A DNA stretch of 15,591 bases, from the NCBI GenBank assembly GCA_014377055.1, contig JACMQJ010000434.1, positions 1 to 15,591 of the forward strand, read 5' to 3'. Position numbers and translations under genes: made by a program. Below the pieces are notes generated by a model. It saw only the letters and a list, made by a program, of their open reading frames with translations, was not told the DNA's origin and ran no database searches. This document shows positions 7,436 through 14,117 of this stretch, piece by piece. The first letter of the stretch is position 1, and each line of letters begins with the position of its first letter. This stretch comes from Candidatus Sericytochromatia bacterium (GTDB lineage: Bacteria > Cyanobacteriota > Sericytochromatia > UBA7694 > JACMQJ01).

Positions 7436-8332
7436 TTATATTTGATGTATATCTATTTCACCTGTCTTACCTTGCAAAAGATAAGAATAAGTTAAGTTTT
7501 TGTCATCCATTAAATTTTGATTTATATGATCCTTTATTTTGGGTAATGCTACTAAGTGATAATTATCAGGGAATAGTTCAAAAGAAAAAATAAAATAATT
7601 ATCTAGTAGGCTCTCATTTTCAGCAAAAAAATAATGTGAGATTAAATTTTCTACCCTGGCATAACTTTTTAACTCTTCAATCGACTCAGCCCATATTTTT
7701 TTACGTTCATAATAATGTTCTTGAAAATATTTAATGGTTTTCATATAATTAATTAAGCTTCTAAGTACAGGGTGATGGCTATCTTCATCAAGAATATTTT
7801 TGTTATGGTGAGCCTCTGAGCTTTTCCAGATATGTTTAGAAATAAGTGGAACAGACACTTTTTGACGATAATTATTAATGACCATATATTCAGGTGAGAT
7901 AGAATCAATATCAGAAAGACAATAAGGGCATTTTTTACAGTTTTTATGATTAAATTGACCACCACATAGACAATCATTAAGATGGTATTCTACTTCGTCC
8001 CAATAGTCCCTAATTTGGCTATCTCCCAGATAAGTATCAGATACAACTCTATTAATATGCTTTTGTAAAACACTATCACTATAATCAATTTTTAATACTG
8101 TCATACAAGAATCACAATTCAAAAAATGAGCATTTTCATAAGGTGATTTTTTAGCTACTTCAAATATTTTTTCACAGGTTGGACATTGTTCTCTATGTCT
8201 TTTTAGTAGATTTCTAAAAGGTGCAACAGATTTGTTACAATCAGGGCAAGTTGCAAACTGTTCTACACTATCATAGAAATAAAGCTCACATGTATTACAG
8301 TGAAATAAAAGCTTATCATCGTTTATAACCAT
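7436..8332 (-). CDS. Multi-zinc-ribbon protein of unknown function
   Basis: No family is recognised for this 298-residue protein. Its first 140 residues carry 13 cysteines in zinc-binding spacing: CxxC pairs at 12/15 with 29/32, 50/53 with 73/76, and a third cluster CLCGG...CKKCPYC (C121, C123, C132, C135, C138). This suggests three successive zinc ribbons. The rest (about 145-298) has no Cys, is rich in Tyr, His, Asn and charged residues, and has no membrane segment. Stacked ribbons of this kind occur in nucleic-acid-binding and protein-adaptor proteins, but no catalytic motif is seen. The ATG at 8330-8332 has a weak GAGATAT ribosome site. It is divergent from the infC operon across a long gap, so it is probably transcribed alone. 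Confidence 0.7.
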   Translation of the reverse strand: MVINDDKLLFHCNTCELYFYDSVEQFATCPDCNKSVAPFRNLLKRHREQCPTCEKIFEVAKKSPYENAHFLNCDSCMTVLKIDYSDSVLQKHINRVVSDTYLGDSQIRDYWDEVEYHLNDCLCGGQFNHKNCKKCPYCLSDIDSISPEYMVINNYRQKVSVPLISKHIWKSSEAHHNKNILDEDSHHPVLRSLINYMKTIKYFQEHYYERKKIWAESIEELKSYARVENLISHYFFAENESLLDNYFIFSFELFPDNYHLVALPKIKDHINQNLMDDKNLTYSYLLQGKTGEIDIHQI

Positions 8333-8560
8333 TGATATATCTCAGTTAAAAATTATCATAAAATAGAACCCTAAACTTAATTTGTTATAATTAAGGATCA
8401 AAGTAATTATGACTGAAATCTAAAAAATATTAAAGCTTTTTACCCATACACAATAAATAAAAAATATTTTTTAGAATTTTATATTAAATTTACTTAATAA
8501 ATATATATTGTTCTCTTAAACAATATATAATCTAACTTGATATTTAATTGCAAAATACTA
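8333..8560. other. AT-rich divergent intergenic region
   Basis: This stretch, the first part of a gap of about 550 bases, contains no open frame that looks coding. It lies between the divergently read zinc-ribbon gene and the infC promoter and should hold the zinc-ribbon gene's promoter. The main visible structure is the palindrome at 8502-8529, listed separately. Confidence 0.5.
8502..8529. promoter_or_regulatory. AT-rich inverted repeat, possible operator
   Basis: TATATATTGTT (8502-8512) and AACAATATATA (8519-8529) are perfect 11-bp arms around the 6-base spacer CTCTTA. It is 33 bases upstream of the infC -35 box and has no T run, so a repressor or activator site is more likely than a terminator. 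The binding factor is unknown. Confidence 0.45.
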
Positions 8561-8561
8561 A

Positions 8562-8590
8562 TTGCATATACTTGGAATAAGTAGTAAAAT
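8562..8590 (+). promoter_or_regulatory. Promoter of the infC-rpmI-rplT operon
   Basis: A -35 box TTGCAT (8562-8567) and a -10 box TAAAAT (8585-8590) are separated by exactly 17 bases. The start of transcription would fall near 8597, just where the folded leader begins. The position agreement with the leader supports the call. Confidence 0.55.
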
Positions 8591-8596
8591 TAATTA

Positions 8597-8885
8597 TCGA
8601 AGCGTGATGGCAACGCCTTCCTGAAAAGGAAAGAAGAGTTAGTAGCTCTAACCGAAACTATAAAATAGTTTTAACCTTAGTTGAGTTTGTTTGGTTATAT
8701 ATTACCAGCAGGAAGCCATTTGTAAAAATATACTTGAAAAATGATATTTATATTTAACTTTAGTGAGTAGTATCTAAATTACTTGTTGTGTTAATAAACT
8801 CTCTTATTCAATTATATTCTTACAAAACTTGAACAATTATTTGTTTAAGCATTTATTTGTATATTTTAATAAGGAGGACTCGGAT
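8597..8885 (+). promoter_or_regulatory. Structured 5' leader RNA of infC, probable translational control region
   Basis: The untranslated leader is about 289 bases. Its first 120 bases are richer in GC than the flanks and contain several possible helices: GAAGCGT with ACGCCTTC around 8599-8620 (one bulge); a TTCCT-GAAA-AGGAA hairpin with a GNRA loop (8618-8631); GTTAG/CTAAC near 8638-8652; AAACTAT/ATAGTTT near 8655-8672. Two TAACC copies (8649-8653, 8672-8676) can each pair with GGTTA (8693-8697). CTTCCTG (8617-8623) can pair with CAGGAAG (8709-8715) and would compete with the GNRA hairpin. This operon is classically controlled by ribosomal protein L20 binding its own leader, so an L20 leader is the leading idea. 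It does not match the E. coli or Bacillus leader by eye, and no terminator-like T run was seen. Confidence 0.55.
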
Positions 8886-8888
8886 ATT
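8871..8888 (+). promoter_or_regulatory. Shine-Dalgarno site and AUU start of infC
   Basis: AAGGAGG (8871-8877) followed 8 bases later by ATT (8886-8888) decides the infC start. There is no in-frame ATG or GTG at a matching distance. Confidence 0.85.
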
Positions 8889-9407
8889 AGTAAAGAAGTT
8901 GCGGCATTAATAAATGACCAGATTCGTGTAAAGGATGTAAGGGTTATCGCTGCGGATTCATCCCAGCTTGGCATTATGTTAACCAAAGATGCTCTTGCGT
9001 TAGCCAGAGAGAAGGATCTTGATTTGGTAATGGTATCTCCAAGTGCAGTACCTCCAGTTTGTAGGATTATGGATTATGGAAGACATAAATACGAACAAGA
9101 GAAAAAGACTAAGGAAGCCAAAAAAAAGCAACATGTTACGGATATAAAAGAGTTAACCTTAAATTACAAAATAGGTGAACATGATTTTCAGGTTCGTGTA
9201 AAAAGCATTGAGAAATTCATCGACAACGGTGATAAAGTAAAAATGAGTGTTAAGTTGCGTGGACGTGAAGAGCAACATTCAAATTTGGCAGTCAATCTTC
9301 TTAATAGATTTGCAAAATCAACAGAGGAAATAGCACTTGTTGAGAGAGCACCAAAAATGGAAGGTCGTCAAGTAATAATGATATTAGGGCCCAAAAAGGG
9401 AGGTTAA
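8886..9407 (+). CDS. infC: Translation initiation factor IF-3, probable AUU start
   Basis: IF-3 binds the 30S subunit, keeps it apart from 50S and checks start codon-anticodon pairing. From ATT at 8886 the protein is 173 residues, a normal length. The N-domain shows LINDQIRVKDVRVI; the family signature CRIMDYGRHKYEQ is at about 59-71; a Lys-rich linker runs to about 85; the C-domain contains the KIGEHDFQVRVKSIEKFI region and ends in a Gly/Lys tail. The frame is open upstream to a TTG at 8829, but that extension is not IF-3-like and has no ribosome site. A strong AAGGAGG (8871-8877) lies 8 bases before the ATT. An AUU or similar rare start is the known autoregulation device of infC, because IF-3 rejects such starts. 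Confidence 0.9.
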   Translation: MSKEVAALINDQIRVKDVRVIAADSSQLGIMLTKDALALAREKDLDLVMVSPSAVPPVCRIMDYGRHKYEQEKKTKEAKKKQHVTDIKELTLNYKIGEHDFQVRVKSIEKFIDNGDKVKMSVKLRGREEQHSNLAVNLLNRFAKSTEEIALVERAPKMEGRQVIMILGPKKGG

Positions 9408-9412
9408 AATAT

Positions 9413-9625
9413 ATGTCTAATAAAATGAAGACAAGAAAGTCAGCCGCAAAGAGATTTAAAGTAACAGCTACAGGTAAACTTGTGAGAAGAAAAGCTGGAC
9501 AGAAGCATCTTTTAGTAGGTAAGTCATCTAAGCAAATTCGTTCACTTAAGGGTAATGCAGATGTTCATCCTACTGATGTAAGTAGAGTAACTGAACAACT
9601 TCCTTACAAAAAGTATTTACGTTAA
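9413..9625 (+). CDS. rpmI: 50S ribosomal protein L35
   Basis: This small basic protein of the large subunit is 70 residues, slightly longer than the usual 64-66. The family start MKTRKSAAKRFKVTATGKLVRRKAGQ is visible from residue 5, then KHLL and the C-terminal LPYKKYLR. The ATG at 9413 is supported by GGGAGG (9398-9403), nine bases upstream, inside the end of infC. A second in-frame ATG at 9425 would give MKTRKS, but the ribosome site favours the first. It is five bases after infC and 28 before rplT, so translation of the three genes is likely coupled. Confidence 0.96.
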   Translation: MSNKMKTRKSAAKRFKVTATGKLVRRKAGQKHLLVGKSSKQIRSLKGNADVHPTDVSRVTEQLPYKKYLR

Positions 9626-9653
9626 TTTAAAATTCTAAGGAGCGACTATATAA

Positions 9654-10019
9654 ATGAGAGTTAAAGGCGGAAACGTCTCTAAGAAGAGACATAAAAAAAT
9701 ATTAAAGTTGGTAAAAGGGCACAGAGCTGGTGCTGGTAAACTTTTAACTTCTGCAAATCAATCGATGATGAAAGCATTACGTTATGCTTATCGTCATAGA
9801 AGAGAAAAGAAACGTGAATTTAGAAGACTTTGGATTACAAGAATCAATGCTGCTGCAAGAATTAATGGTATATCATATAGCCAATTAATTAATGCTTTAA
9901 ATGTAGCTAGTATAACTGTAGACAGAAAAATGCTTGCTGATTTAGCTGTAAATGATGCTGTAGCATTTGCTAATATTGTTAGTGTTGCCAAAGAAACTTT
10001 AAAATCAAAAGCAGCTTAA
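9654..10019 (+). CDS. rplT: 50S ribosomal protein L20
   Basis: L20 binds 23S rRNA early in large-subunit assembly and is the usual feedback repressor of this operon. The 121 residues show the expected basic N-terminal arm ([19 protein letters not shown]) and the globular C-terminal half with [12 protein letters not shown] and NGISYSQLI. The N-terminus is slightly unlike the common MARVKRG form but alignable. An AAGGAG ribosome site (9637-9642) lies 11 bases before the ATG. It is the last gene of the operon and is followed by a strong terminator at 10035-10072. Confidence 0.97.
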   Translation: MRVKGGNVSKKRHKKILKLVKGHRAGAGKLLTSANQSMMKALRYAYRHRREKKREFRRLWITRINAAARINGISYSQLINALNVASITVDRKMLADLAVNDAVAFANIVSVAKETLKSKAA

Positions 10020-10034
10020 GAATAGTAAAAAGTT

Positions 10035-10072
10035 AAAAAATAGCTACTGATAACTCGGTAGCTATTTTTTTT
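10035..10072 (+). terminator. Rho-independent terminator of the infC operon
   Basis: AATAGCTAC and GTAGCTATT form a perfect 9-bp stem (10039-10047 with 10058-10066), with an A run before it and eight Ts at and after its end (10065-10072). The loop is TGATAACTCG, and inner T-G and G-C pairs may add two more steps. It starts 15 bases after the rplT stop codon. Confidence 0.9.
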
Positions 10073-10084
10073 ACCCTTTTGTAC

Positions 10085-10093
10085 TGATATAAT
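10085..10093 (+). promoter_or_regulatory. Extended -10 promoter of the GT-B-like gene
   Basis: TGATATAAT (10085-10093) is a perfect extended -10 (TGn followed by TATAAT), just after the rplT terminator. Extended -10 promoters do not need a good -35, and none is seen. Transcription would start near 10100, leaving a leader of about 85 bases. Confidence 0.6.
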
Positions 10094-10184
10094 ATGCTTG
10101 CAGGAATTTATAGCTTTCTTCTTTTGATCAGTAAAATGAGTTCTATAAAAAATTGAAGAGAATGTACTAAGAGGAATTGTTTTT

Positions 10185-11453
10185 GTGAATATTTTATTTT
10201 TAATTATTGGCCCTGTCTCTTTTAGAGAAGCAAATTTTACCCGTAATTTTATAAAACAGCTAAATGGTCAAGATCATGATATACGAATCATGTCTGAAAA
10301 TTATACCTATACCTATCTTGATCTAACAAAAAATGTAAAATTTCGCTCTATGACTGATAACTTCGATGAAGATCAGTTTTTGGACTATCTTGAAAATTGT
10401 GAGTTTGATTTAATTGTTGCCATTAATTTTGAGCTTTTATTATTTGATGATACAAATCTTGCTTTTAAGAAAAGTTATTTTTCTAGTGTTGATATACCAA
10501 TAATTTTTCTTATGAATAATAACAACCTTTTATTCAAAAATAAAACAGCGTATCTTTTAAGTGCTCCTAATAAAAAACTACAACTTAAATCAGATTTTTC
10601 ATTAGTCAAGTCATGTCCCCCTTATATACCTGATATGGATGAGCAAGATAATAAAATAGAAACTTTTTATTGGAAAAACTTGGAACAGTTTGCTTTTTTG
10701 AATCGTGAAGAAGCTAGAGAAAAATTAAGAAAAAATATTAAAGTTAATGATGGTTCAAAGATAGTAACCCTCCTACTTGATGTGGAACAGATGTTTGTGT
10801 CAAGGACTAAGGGTTTAAATTATCATTATGTTGTTCTTTTACAGTGCTTATATAAATATATTTCTAATCTTGATATCGAATGTAATATAATTTTAAATAT
10901 TTCTCAAATCAGTATTGAACAGAATAATCCTAAAGTAAAAATGTTTTTTTTCGGTTATTTAAAAGATGAAGATTATGAGCAAATTCTTAGAGCTTCAGAT
11001 ATTATTTTTACAGAGTCTATTGCTAGTACAACTTTAATTGATTCAGCTAATATGAAAATCCCTGTTATTAATCTAAAGAATACCTTAAAATTTGAAGAAT
11101 CTGAGGATGATGAGGGTACTTTTATTGATATATTATATAACTTTCAAGAGCTAACTGATTTTGCTAACGGAAGAGTAGAAGAGCTATTAACTAATTGTCC
11201 AGATTCTATTTTTCCTTACTATGCTTTTCCAAATCCTGCTAAAGTTAATTTTCCTGATACAAAGGTTTTTGGAAATTATATATTTACTTTTGCAGAACTT
11301 TTTGATGAAAAAGGTACAACAAGTTTAATAAAAGATTTATTACTAAACAATGAAGTAAGAAGTGAAGAAGTGTATCGTATTGAACAGTATTTAGCTCTAA
11401 GAGCAGACGCTTTAGAAGCTCAAGAAATTTTGGAAAGCTTACAGGAAGAGTAA
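10185..11453 (+). CDS. Glycosyltransferase-like protein (probable GT-B fold)
   Basis: The 422-residue soluble protein starts at a GTG (10185) supported by GAGGA (10171-10175) nine bases upstream. The N-terminal part begins with MNILFLIIGPVSFREANF, which looks like a Rossmann strand-turn of a GT-B fold, and shows FDLIVAINFELLLF near residues 74-87. The C-terminal domain has the GT-B hallmark: FFFGYLKDEDYEQILRASDI (about 254-273), then SIASTTLIDSANMKIPVINLKN (about 278-299), where a nucleotide-sugar donor would sit. The last 60 residues are a helical acidic tail. Donor and acceptor are unknown, and similarity to a named family is weak by eye. Its own promoter and the preceding terminator make it independent of the infC operon. 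Confidence 0.62.
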   Translation: MNILFLIIGPVSFREANFTRNFIKQLNGQDHDIRIMSENYTYTYLDLTKNVKFRSMTDNFDEDQFLDYLENCEFDLIVAINFELLLFDDTNLAFKKSYFSSVDIPIIFLMNNNNLLFKNKTAYLLSAPNKKLQLKSDFSLVKSCPPYIPDMDEQDNKIETFYWKNLEQFAFLNREEAREKLRKNIKVNDGSKIVTLLLDVEQMFVSRTKGLNYHYVVLLQCLYKYISNLDIECNIILNISQISIEQNNPKVKMFFFGYLKDEDYEQILRASDIIFTESIASTTLIDSANMKIPVINLKNTLKFEESEDDEGTFIDILYNFQELTDFANGRVEELLTNCPDSIFPYYAFPNPAKVNFPDTKVFGNYIFTFAELFDEKGTTSLIKDLLLNNEVRSEEVYRIEQYLALRADALEAQEILESLQEE

Positions 11454-11507
11454 TTAAATTTTAATTTATTATTTTAATTTTATTGTCGAGGCTTGATAAG
11501 TCAGGTC

Positions 11508-11529
11508 TTAGTATAGTTAGATATACTAA
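11508..11529. promoter_or_regulatory. Inverted repeat upstream of the second nuoH
   Basis: TTAGTATA (11508-11515) and TATACTAA (11522-11529) form perfect 8-bp arms around GTTAGA. It lies 55 bases after the preceding gene and 45 before nuoH. With no good T run it is more likely an operator than a terminator, though ending the preceding transcript remains possible. Confidence 0.4.
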
Positions 11530-11574
11530 AAATTTATTATACAAGTGTTTATGTTTTATATAGGGTAATTTTTG

Positions 11575-12858
11575 ATGGATTTATTGGATTTTGGAATTAT
11601 TTTTGCCAGAGCTATTTTTGTAATTGTTTTTTGTCTGACAATGGTTCCTGTTCTTATTTGGTTAGAAAGAAAAGGGGCTGCTCTTATTCAAGATAGAATT
11701 GGTCCAAATCGAACCTCAATTGGATTTTTACGTTTAGGTGGTTTGATTCAAATTATTGCTGATGCAGTAAAAATATTTTTTAAGGAAGATGTCACTCCTG
11801 GCACAGTTCATAAGTTTTATTTTTACCTTGCTCCTTTTATAGCAGGATTTGTTAGCTTATCAACATTTGCAGTTATACCTTTTGCTGATAATCTAAAAAT
11901 AGGCGGAAAACTTGTTCACATGCAAGTACTTAATATTGATGCAGGTCTATTATACTTTTTTGCTATAGTATCATTATCGGTTTATTCAGTTGTCTTGGCT
12001 GGTTGGTCATCTAATAGTAAATTTCCTTTGCTTGGTGGTATCAGAGCGTCAGCACAAATGATTAGTTATGAAATACCTATGGGACTCTCCGTTATAGGCT
12101 TGATGATGATTTATGGCTCACCTCATTTAAATGATATGGTTCAAAGACAAGGTGAATTACTTTGGGGCTTTTTACCAAGATGGAATGTATTTTTACAACC
12201 TGTTGCAGCAATGATATTTATTATTTGTGCTTTTGCCGAAACTAATCGTAATCCTTTTGACTTGGCTGAGGGTGAGTCAGAGCTTGTTGGTGGATTTCAC
12301 ACTGAATATAGTAGTATGAAATTTGGTCTTTTCTTTATGGCTGAATACATATCTATGGTTGTTTCTTCAGGATTTATTGTTACATTATTTTTTGGTGGTT
12401 GGCAAATCCCTTTTTTGACTACCGAATTATTAACTAACTATGCCAAGCCAATAATACAAATATCTTTAGTTTTAGCTAGCTTGATCAGTTTTTATATCTG
12501 TACCAATCTCTATACTTATCATAAAGTACATAAAAATCGTTGGAAAGACTCAAGAGATTATGAAGGATTAATTTTTTCTGTAATAACTGGAATTGCTAGT
12601 ATAATTATGTTAGTAGTACTTGTATTAATGAGTTATATTGATTTGCCAACTTGGCTACCGCCTGTTTTTACCTTATTGGCACAAGTCGCATCATTTGTTA
12701 TAAAAGTATTCCTTATGTGTTGGGTATTTGTATGGGTAAGATGGACATTACCAAGATTTAGATATGATCAATTAATGAATTTGGGTTGGAAATCACTCCT
12801 ACCTTTAGCTTTATTGAATATATTTGTAACTGGTGCTGTAATACTATTTTTGGGGTAA
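11575..12858 (+). CDS. nuoH: NADH-quinone oxidoreductase subunit H, second divergent copy with extra membrane helices
   Basis: This is a second complex I quinone-channel subunit, 427 residues from the ATG at 11575 (AGGG at 11562-11565 is nine bases upstream). Family signatures are intact: WLERKGAALIQDRIGPNR, then IIADAVKIFFKED, AGWSSNSKFPLLGGIRASAQ, the acidic loop ETNRNPFDLAEGESELVGGF, FFGGWQIPF and WTLPRFRYDQLM. It differs from the other NuoH in the window at many of these positions (ERKGA against ERRLI, for example). About 114 residues lie between GGW and TLPR instead of about 40. The extra 75 or so residues hold two hydrophobic segments (about 291-311 and 332-354) around a charged loop (KNRWKDSRDYEG). 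It is followed three bases later by its own nuoI. Confidence 0.95.
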   Translation: MDLLDFGIIFARAIFVIVFCLTMVPVLIWLERKGAALIQDRIGPNRTSIGFLRLGGLIQIIADAVKIFFKEDVTPGTVHKFYFYLAPFIAGFVSLSTFAVIPFADNLKIGGKLVHMQVLNIDAGLLYFFAIVSLSVYSVVLAGWSSNSKFPLLGGIRASAQMISYEIPMGLSVIGLMMIYGSPHLNDMVQRQGELLWGFLPRWNVFLQPVAAMIFIICAFAETNRNPFDLAEGESELVGGFHTEYSSMKFGLFFMAEYISMVVSSGFIVTLFFGGWQIPFLTTELLTNYAKPIIQISLVLASLISFYICTNLYTYHKVHKNRWKDSRDYEGLIFSVITGIASIIMLVVLVLMSYIDLPTWLPPVFTLLAQVASFVIKVFLMCWVFVWVRWTLPRFRYDQLMNLGWKSLLPLALLNIFVTGAVILFLG

Positions 12859-12861
12859 AAG

Positions 12862-13392
12862 ATGATAAAAGTTTCAAGAGATGTTAGTGAATTAAAAGAA
12901 GATATATATATTATTGAGATCATGAAAGGTCTTGGTGTTACTATTGGTCACATGTTCAAAAATATGTTTGACCTTAGTAAATTACCTGTAATTGATTATC
13001 CAAATCAAGAAAAAGGAATACCTGAAGGTTATAGAGGTAAGCATCGTCTAACACAAAGAGAAAATGGTGACCCAAAATGTGTAGCCTGTATGATGTGTGC
13101 AACTGCTTGCCCTGCTGATTGTATTCACATCGAAGCAGCCGAAACATCTAATAATGCAATAGAAAAGTATCCGAATAGATTTGATATAGATTTATTAGAA
13201 TGTGTTTTTTGTGGTATGTGTGTTGAGGCATGTCCTGTCGATGCCATTAGAATGGATTCTGGTATTTATTCTATGGTTGATTTTAATAGGCGTGATTTTG
13301 TAGTGACAAAAAACGAGTTATTAGCCATAAAACCACAATTAGAAAGTACAAAAGCCTTGGATATTAGGCATCCAATGCAAAAATATAAGTAG
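12862..13392 (+). CDS. nuoI: NADH-quinone oxidoreductase subunit I, second divergent copy
   Basis: This is a 176-residue 2x[4Fe-4S] subunit of complex I. Both cluster motifs are complete: C73, C76, C79, C83 (CVACMMCATACP) and C114, C117, C120, C124 (CVFCGMCVEACP). An extra Cys at 87 follows the first motif. The N-terminus has an additional acidic segment of about 20 residues before the membrane-contact region. The MMC/TAC/EAC forms and the C-terminal tail differ clearly from the other NuoI, so this is not a recent duplicate. The ATG is three bases after the nuoH stop, with the GGGG at the end of nuoH as a likely ribosome site. No other nuo gene follows; the next gene converges four bases downstream. 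Confidence 0.96.
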   Translation: MIKVSRDVSELKEDIYIIEIMKGLGVTIGHMFKNMFDLSKLPVIDYPNQEKGIPEGYRGKHRLTQRENGDPKCVACMMCATACPADCIHIEAAETSNNAIEKYPNRFDIDLLECVFCGMCVEACPVDAIRMDSGIYSMVDFNRRDFVVTKNELLAIKPQLESTKALDIRHPMQKYK

Positions 13393-13396
13393 TTTT

Positions 13397-13975
13397 TTAA
13401 AAATCATCATCCTTAAGATTAAGCATAATTTTTAATTCTTCGGATGGTTTTTGTTTAAAAGCGTATATTTTTATTTCTAGAAGACCATAAGAAGTAACTG
13501 GATACATGAATCCACATTCTAAAACTAGTTTTTTTAAAGATTTTGCAGTAAATCCTGTCTTATGTGCATAAAAATCATTATTACTTGTTTCTATTTGCTT
13601 ACCATAACCATAAATTACATCTTTGAATGAGATATTACCAAGAGAATCATCTATATCTAAGTTATTTGATATAGCATAATTCACGGCTTGAAATATGTTG
13701 GGAACAATTATATTTATAAAGCCATCTTTTTTTAGGACATGCAAAAAACCTTTAACAACTTTGTAAGTATCATGATCATAGTAATGCTCAAGATTATGAG
13801 AACAATAGACTGAGTTATAACTTTCCGATCTAAGCTTATTTATCTCTCTACCATCACATAAAATATCAGGTTTTACCTGTGGATCTATATCAAGAAGGTC
13901 ATGTCTCCATCCTAAATAGTGATTAGGTATTGATGTTGTTTTACTACCACCACCAACATTCAAAAATACTTTCAT
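13397..13975 (-). CDS. Class I SAM-dependent methyltransferase-like protein
   Basis: This 192-residue protein has a short class I methyltransferase fold. Motif I is LNVGGG (residues 5-10), unusually close to the N-terminus, so the usual N-terminal helix is missing. The ribose-binding acidic site is LLDIDP (27-32), followed by the motif VYCSHNLEHYYDHD (56-69), of the kind seen in methyltransferases of polysaccharide and secondary pathways (SHxLEH), and post-motif LKKDGFINIIVPN (81-93). The substrate is unknown. TAGGAA before the ATG at 13973-13975 is a fair ribosome site. It is divergent from the glycosyltransferase at 14118 and converges closely on nuoI, which fits a surface glycan role but does not prove it. 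Confidence 0.8.
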   Translation of the reverse strand: MKVFLNVGGGSKTTSIPNHYLGWRHDLLDIDPQVKPDILCDGREINKLRSESYNSVYCSHNLEHYYDHDTYKVVKGFLHVLKKDGFINIIVPNIFQAVNYAISNNLDIDDSLGNISFKDVIYGYGKQIETSNNDFYAHKTGFTAKSLKKLVLECGFMYPVTSYGLLEIKIYAFKQKPSEELKIMLNLKDDDF

Positions 13976-14117
13976 TAATAAATTCCTATAATGTTAAAAT
14001 CAACTAATATTTATCATACATTCTACTCTATAGAGATATTTATCTATAATAAAATTATTACAGTTTATTAGAAATTTTGCTAAAATTAAATAATACTTTA
14101 TTCTTATTTATTAAAAA

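Noticed and set aside
7753..7977. Second minus-strand frame inside the zinc-ribbon gene
   Set aside because: It lies wholly within the longer Cys-rich frame, whose CxxC spacing shows that frame to be the real one.
8597..8720. tRNA, tmRNA, RNase P RNA or a known metabolite riboswitch in the infC leader
   Set aside because: No T-loop or CCA-type end, no RNase P core and no recognised riboswitch core motif was seen, and the position fits a ribosomal protein operon leader better.
8829..8885. N-terminal extension of IF-3 from a TTG codon
   Set aside because: The 19 extra residues do not resemble IF-3, and the TTG has no ribosome site. The strong AAGGAGG is placed for the ATT at 8886.
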